Source of the DNA: Planktothrix tepida PCC 9214
GTDB lineage: Bacteria; Cyanobacteriota; Cyanobacteriia; Cyanobacteriales; Microcoleaceae
Length of the DNA: 36,608 bases
Direction of reading: 5' to 3'
Assembly: GCF_900009145.1 (NCBI RefSeq)
Contig: NZ_LN889782.1
Coordinates: 1,535,270-1,571,877 of the forward strand
The notes under the pieces are model-generated. The model was not told the DNA's origin. It searched no databases and was given only the letters and a program-made list of their open reading frames with translations. The translations under genes were made by a program, and so were the position numbers. Shown piece after piece: positions 32,960-36,608 of the stretch. Each line of letters begins with the position of its first letter. The first letter of the stretch is position 1.

Positions 32960-33571
32960 TTAAGTGTTAATAAATTTCTCAAAAATATCGCCAAATTCTT
33001 TCCGAACATAAGTTTTATGAGCTTGTTCGAGCCACTGAAAAGCATACTGGTTAATGGCTTTAAATTGTTCTTCTAAAGCGGAGGTAGTTGTCGAACGGTT
33101 AACGGCGTTTGTTGCTGTATTTAAGCTGGTTTTAGCATATTCATAATGAATCGCGTTTTCCTGTTGAATTTCTGAAATTTTAATTAATGCTTTATACAAG
33201 TCTTTAAGTTTTTCAATAAAAGCTTTACCAACATCAATAGAATAGGAATACTCACCCATCGTAAATTTAATTTCAATGTCCATATCCAAAGTTCCCGCCG
33301 TTTCCAGCTTCACATTTTTAATAATATGGTGACTGTAATTATAGCGGTGAAGCAAGCGTTTTTTGCTCATAGCAGAAGTACCATCCAGATGAATCAAAGC
33401 GCGATTAGTAAAGCAATATTCATCGGTTTTTGACTTAATTAGAAAATAGATTTTTTCCCCTTCTTCATGGATGATATAATCATCGGTATCTACTTTGTTA
33501 TAGTCTGCGGGTTTGATGACAGCACCAATATCACTTATACCCAAAGCATCCGCCGCAATATTTTTGAACAT
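32960..33571 (-). CDS. YvbH-like PH domain protein
   Basis: The product has 203 residues. The first 125 or so form a bacterial PH domain: MFKNIAADALGISDIG, EEGEKIYFLIKSKTDEYCFT, RALIHLDGTSAMSKKRL, then LETAGTLDMDIEIKFTMGEY. A helical C-terminal part (KDLYKALIKISEIQQENAIH onward) resembles the oligomerisation extension of Bacillus YvbH. I recall the YvbH family as having this same pair of parts. The cellular function is unknown, and no membrane segment or export signal is present. It stands alone, with 127 bases to the kinase gene downstream on the same strand and a HIP1 site just before its start. Confidence 0.85.
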   Translation of the reverse strand: MFKNIAADALGISDIGAVIKPADYNKVDTDDYIIHEEGEKIYFLIKSKTDEYCFTNRALIHLDGTSAMSKKRLLHRYNYSHHIIKNVKLETAGTLDMDIEIKFTMGEYSYSIDVGKAFIEKLKDLYKALIKISEIQQENAIHYEYAKTSLNTATNAVNRSTTTSALEEQFKAINQYAFQWLEQAHKTYVRKEFGDIFEKFINT

Positions 33572-33698
33572 ATATTTGCCTCTGCGATCGCATGAATAAC
33601 ATTAACTGAATTATATCCCAGATTCCGCACTTCAAAAGAGCAACAGACTGTACTACATAAATTCGCTAGATCTATAGTATAAATACTTATTTGTCTAA

Positions 33699-36512
33699 TT
33701 AATTAGAATCCCCAACAAGAGGTTCTATTAAATCAATAATTTGCTCAAATTGGAATTGACGCACCAGTTTAGTCAAGCTTTTAGCAAAAGAAGTTTCAGT
33801 TTCGGGAATTTCTAAGATTAATCTCATGATTTGCTGCTCATCTGCTTCCAGAACGGCTTGATATAATCTCAGTACCCATTCTTGGGGCATTATTTGGAAT
33901 TGTTCTGTAGTGAGTCGGGGTAATTCATTAATTATTCCTCCTGTTTGACTCTTGCCATCTGTCCTATTTTTATAAATATATTTGATTCCTAAATGCTTGG
34001 TTAAAGTTTCAAAAATGGTATATTCTTTAAAGGGTTTACGCATAAAATCGTCACAGCCAGCCGACAGAGTAATCGCTTTTTCTTCTTCTAAAACACTCGC
34101 AGTTAAAGCAATAATCGCGGTTGCATTACCTTGAGTTGTTGATTTAATATATTTAGTGGCTTCATAACCATCCATGATAGGCATTCTCATATCCATAAAA
34201 ATTAAGTGAGGTTGCCATTGTTGCCAAATTTCTATAGCTTCTTGTCCATTACTGGCTTGTTTCACCTCAAATCCTAAAGGTGTGAGTAATTTAATCAATA
34301 ATTGTCGGTTAATCGGTTTATCATCTACTGTCAAGATTTTGTAAGTCGGTTGATTCGGTACAAGGGCTAAAACCTGCCGTGTTTCTCCCTCACTACTGTG
34401 TATTTCTTTGCCTAATTGTACCTCAAGGAAAAATTTAAAAGTTGTCCCTTTTCCTAATTCACTTTCAACAGTAATATCTCCCCCCATTAACTGCACAAAT
34501 TGACGACTAATAGCTAATCCTAACCCGGTTCCTTCTTGTGCTTCTCGTCCTGATTCTGTTTGACTAAAAGCTTCAAATAATTTAGTGATTTCTGATGGAG
34601 AAATACCCACACCTGTATCCCTAATCGTAAAATTTAAAATATAGTTTTCATTTTCTTTATTTTTTGTGGCATTAATGGTTAGAATGACCTCACCTTTGAC
34701 AGTAAATTTAATAGCATTTCCTAATAAATTCAGCAAAATTTGTCGTAATTTTATGCCATCTGTATAAATATAATGAGGCAAGTTTTTACCGCGATCAAAG
34801 ATTAATTCTAACCTGGCATTAATCGCCCTTAAATATAACAAATCTTCTAAATCATCTAACAATTGATAGAGATCAAAATCCTTTTTATTTAGAGTAGTTT
34901 TACCAGCTTCAATCTTAGCAAAATCTAAGACATTATTAATTAAACTTAATAAATATTCCCCACTTCTTTGAATAATTGCCGCATTTTCATATTCTTCATA
35001 AGGTAAATTTGGGGTACGTAACATTAACTGCGAAAAACCTAAAATAGCATTAAGTGGACTTCGCAATTCATGGCTCATATTCGCAATAAAAGCACTTTTC
35101 GCTTGATTGGCTATTTCCGCTTTTTCTTTAGCAATCACTAACTCTGCTGTTCTTTCTTGAACTCGATTTTCTAAGGTTTCAAAAGCAGTTTGTAACTGAT
35201 GAGCCATAATCTTAAAAGATTTAGCTAGAGTTGATATTTCTGTAACACTTTTAGCTTCTATTAGCTCATTGTCTTGGTCAAAGTTTTGCCATTCCCCTAA
35301 TGCTAAATCCTCACTGGCTTGAGTTAATTGTAAAATCGGTTTAGTAATCCATCGAGCAGTCAGAATACCAATGATTGTGGCAATAGCAAGAGTTAGACCA
35401 CATAATACAATTGTCAAATGGGCATTTTCCTGAATATGTTCCATGAAGTCAGATTCAGGAATAACAATAACGGTTAGCCAGCTTAAATTTTGTTTGTTTA
35501 CCGGAAAAACCTGCACAAAATATTTCTGACCATCAATTGATAAATTAAATTTTTGAATTTTTTGAATATCTTGTAATTTAAAGTGATCTGTTAAATATTG
35601 AGAGGTTAATCGAATCAGTTGATTATTACTAGCTGTTGCTTTTAATCGCCGGGAATTCGCATTAACATTTTGGGATAATTCACTTTTAGCGGTCGTTATA
35701 AATGGGACTTCATTAATAGAATTGGCAATCATTTGCCCTTGTTTATCTATTAAAAATGCTTTGCCTGTGTTCCCAATTTTTAGATGTTGGAGAAAATCTC
35801 CAAACTGAATCAGATATATACCTGCACTAACCACCCCTTGAAATTCTCCGCCGTTATTATAAAATGGTAGGGTATAGGAAACGACCAGAACTGGATGATC
35901 TTTTCCCTGTGATAAACTGACAAAAATGCCCCAATTTCCCATCTTGGTTTCCCGTGCCGTAACGTACCAAGGCTTACCTCCGGGTGGGTCATTATGGGGA
36001 TTATAATCGGTTCTAATCTGTAGTAACTGATGGGTTTTCCCTGTGATATCTGCTCGGTAACGATAGAAGTTTTTACTTTTTGAAGTATTCAAAATTCTAA
36101 CAGTCAGTTGATCGGATGTATGCCGTAAAACTTCTAAAAAGTCTTTCCGTTCGTTAGAAATTAATACATTACTAACACTAGAAAAAATTTGTAATTGTTG
36201 GGCAAAGTGTGTTTTTAGTCTGGGTAAATTTTGGTAATCTAAAATTCCTTGACGGATGAGAGAAGCATTCGTTTGAGCAACTTGTTCGGGTGCATTAAGA
36301 TAGCTGTTTAAGTTTTGTTCAATGCGATCGCCGATTTCTAACATCAAAGATGTTGCCATATCTTCCACCGCTTTTTGTCCACTACGATAGGAGAGAAAAC
36401 CAACTAATCCCACTGCGCCTACAATTTGCAGGACAAAGGGGACAATTAACACTAATCTCAGGGGAATTTGTCGAGATCCTTGGGTTTTATCGGCGCGATC
36501 AATAGTCATCAT
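33699..36512 (-). CDS. hybrid sensor histidine kinase with Cache domain
   Basis: The product has 937 residues. TM1 is near 18-42. A periplasmic double-Cache-type sensor spans about 45-360 ([47 protein letters not shown]). TM2 is near 366-386 and HAMP about 388-440, followed by a coiled coil to 475. HisKA has H481 in [20 protein letters not shown]. HATPase_c has N599 ([11 protein letters not shown]), DTGVGI and GTGLGLAI. A receiver spans about 725-843 with phosphate-accepting D774 (FMDMRMP) and K827. A tail of about 95 residues after the receiver may be a partner-binding or degenerate phosphotransfer region; I see no clear Hpt histidine. Dual Cache kinases usually sense small molecules such as amino acids or organic acids. 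The ligand and output regulator are not identifiable, and no response-regulator gene lies in the window. Confidence 0.95.
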   Translation of the reverse strand: MMTIDRADKTQGSRQIPLRLVLIVPFVLQIVGAVGLVGFLSYRSGQKAVEDMATSLMLEIGDRIEQNLNSYLNAPEQVAQTNASLIRQGILDYQNLPRLKTHFAQQLQIFSSVSNVLISNERKDFLEVLRHTSDQLTVRILNTSKSKNFYRYRADITGKTHQLLQIRTDYNPHNDPPGGKPWYVTARETKMGNWGIFVSLSQGKDHPVLVVSYTLPFYNNGGEFQGVVSAGIYLIQFGDFLQHLKIGNTGKAFLIDKQGQMIANSINEVPFITTAKSELSQNVNANSRRLKATASNNQLIRLTSQYLTDHFKLQDIQKIQKFNLSIDGQKYFVQVFPVNKQNLSWLTVIVIPESDFMEHIQENAHLTIVLCGLTLAIATIIGILTARWITKPILQLTQASEDLALGEWQNFDQDNELIEAKSVTEISTLAKSFKIMAHQLQTAFETLENRVQERTAELVIAKEKAEIANQAKSAFIANMSHELRSPLNAILGFSQLMLRTPNLPYEEYENAAIIQRSGEYLLSLINNVLDFAKIEAGKTTLNKKDFDLYQLLDDLEDLLYLRAINARLELIFDRGKNLPHYIYTDGIKLRQILLNLLGNAIKFTVKGEVILTINATKNKENENYILNFTIRDTGVGISPSEITKLFEAFSQTESGREAQEGTGLGLAISRQFVQLMGGDITVESELGKGTTFKFFLEVQLGKEIHSSEGETRQVLALVPNQPTYKILTVDDKPINRQLLIKLLTPLGFEVKQASNGQEAIEIWQQWQPHLIFMDMRMPIMDGYEATKYIKSTTQGNATAIIALTASVLEEEKAITLSAGCDDFMRKPFKEYTIFETLTKHLGIKYIYKNRTDGKSQTGGIINELPRLTTEQFQIMPQEWVLRLYQAVLEADEQQIMRLILEIPETETSFAKSLTKLVRQFQFEQIIDLIEPLVGDSN

Positions 36513-36570
36513 TAAGTAAGAAGTAATATAGCAATCCTATTTGATTTGTATCCAAAATTTCTGCTCAAAA

Positions 36571-36608
36571 GGGAACAGGGAACAGGGAACAGGGAACAGG
36601 GAACAGGG
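36571..36608. repeat. GGGAACA heptamer tract at window end
   Basis: Five full GGGAACA units and a partial one run to the last base, so the tract continues beyond the window. It is the same heptamer family as at 25798-25857. It lies about 60 bases upstream of the kinase start. Confidence 0.95.

Noticed and set aside
33699-36512. C-terminal Hpt domain on the hybrid kinase
   Set aside because: The tail after the receiver has about 95 residues but no HxxKG-type histidine motif that I can see.

Overview
The window looks like chromosomal DNA of a filamentous, gliding cyanobacterium, probably of the Oscillatoria/Planktothrix type. The genus is an inference. The support is: many copies of the cyanobacterial HIP1 octamer GCGATCGC from about 10.1 kb onward; a cluster resembling the hormogonium-polysaccharide (hps) prepilin genes; cyanobacterial small proteins; GGGAACA/GGGAATA heptamer tracts; and moderately AT-rich DNA.

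Layout. (1) 1-10.04 kb is a surface-polysaccharide island. It holds two HpsE-like family-2 glycosyltransferases (the first cut by the window edge), three mutually similar GT2 genes on both strands, two GT-B (family 4 type) glycosyltransferases and two PAPS-dependent-type sulfotransferases. At least three decayed glycosyltransferase scraps lie between them, and HIP1 is almost absent. (2) 10.2-12.6 kb holds two housekeeping genes, htpG and rpmB, with a terminator after rpmB. (3) 13.07-21.23 kb is a same-strand run of five prepilin-like genes: a 1713-residue HpsA-like protein, HpsB-like and HpsC-like pseudopilins, and two GspH-like pilins. (4) 21.5-26.95 kb holds eno, a secreted small protein, tRNA-Arg(ACG), moaC, two small conserved proteins, a glutathione-transferase-like gene, and purS/purQ on the minus strand. 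(5) 27.0-27.7 kb is a scar where an RTX-like 3' fragment abuts a transposase fragment. (6) 27.9-36.5 kb holds a small exported protein, then minus-strand genes for a GH13 alpha-amylase with a CBM20-like domain, a SOUL-family protein, an NADPH-dependent FMN reductase-like protein, a staphylococcal-nuclease-like protein, a YvbH-like PH-domain protein and a large hybrid sensor histidine kinase. The window ends in a GGGAACA tract.

How the parts may work together (inference): the glycosyltransferases and sulfotransferases would build and sulfate an exported polysaccharide. The neighbouring prepilin-like proteins are of the kind needed, in filamentous cyanobacteria, for type-IV-pilus-linked gliding and polysaccharide release. 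The island has the look of a rapidly reshuffled surface-antigen locus: paralogues in inverted orientation, mosaic similarity between paralogues, and broken gene ends. No CRISPR array, rRNA, prophage or complete insertion sequence was seen.
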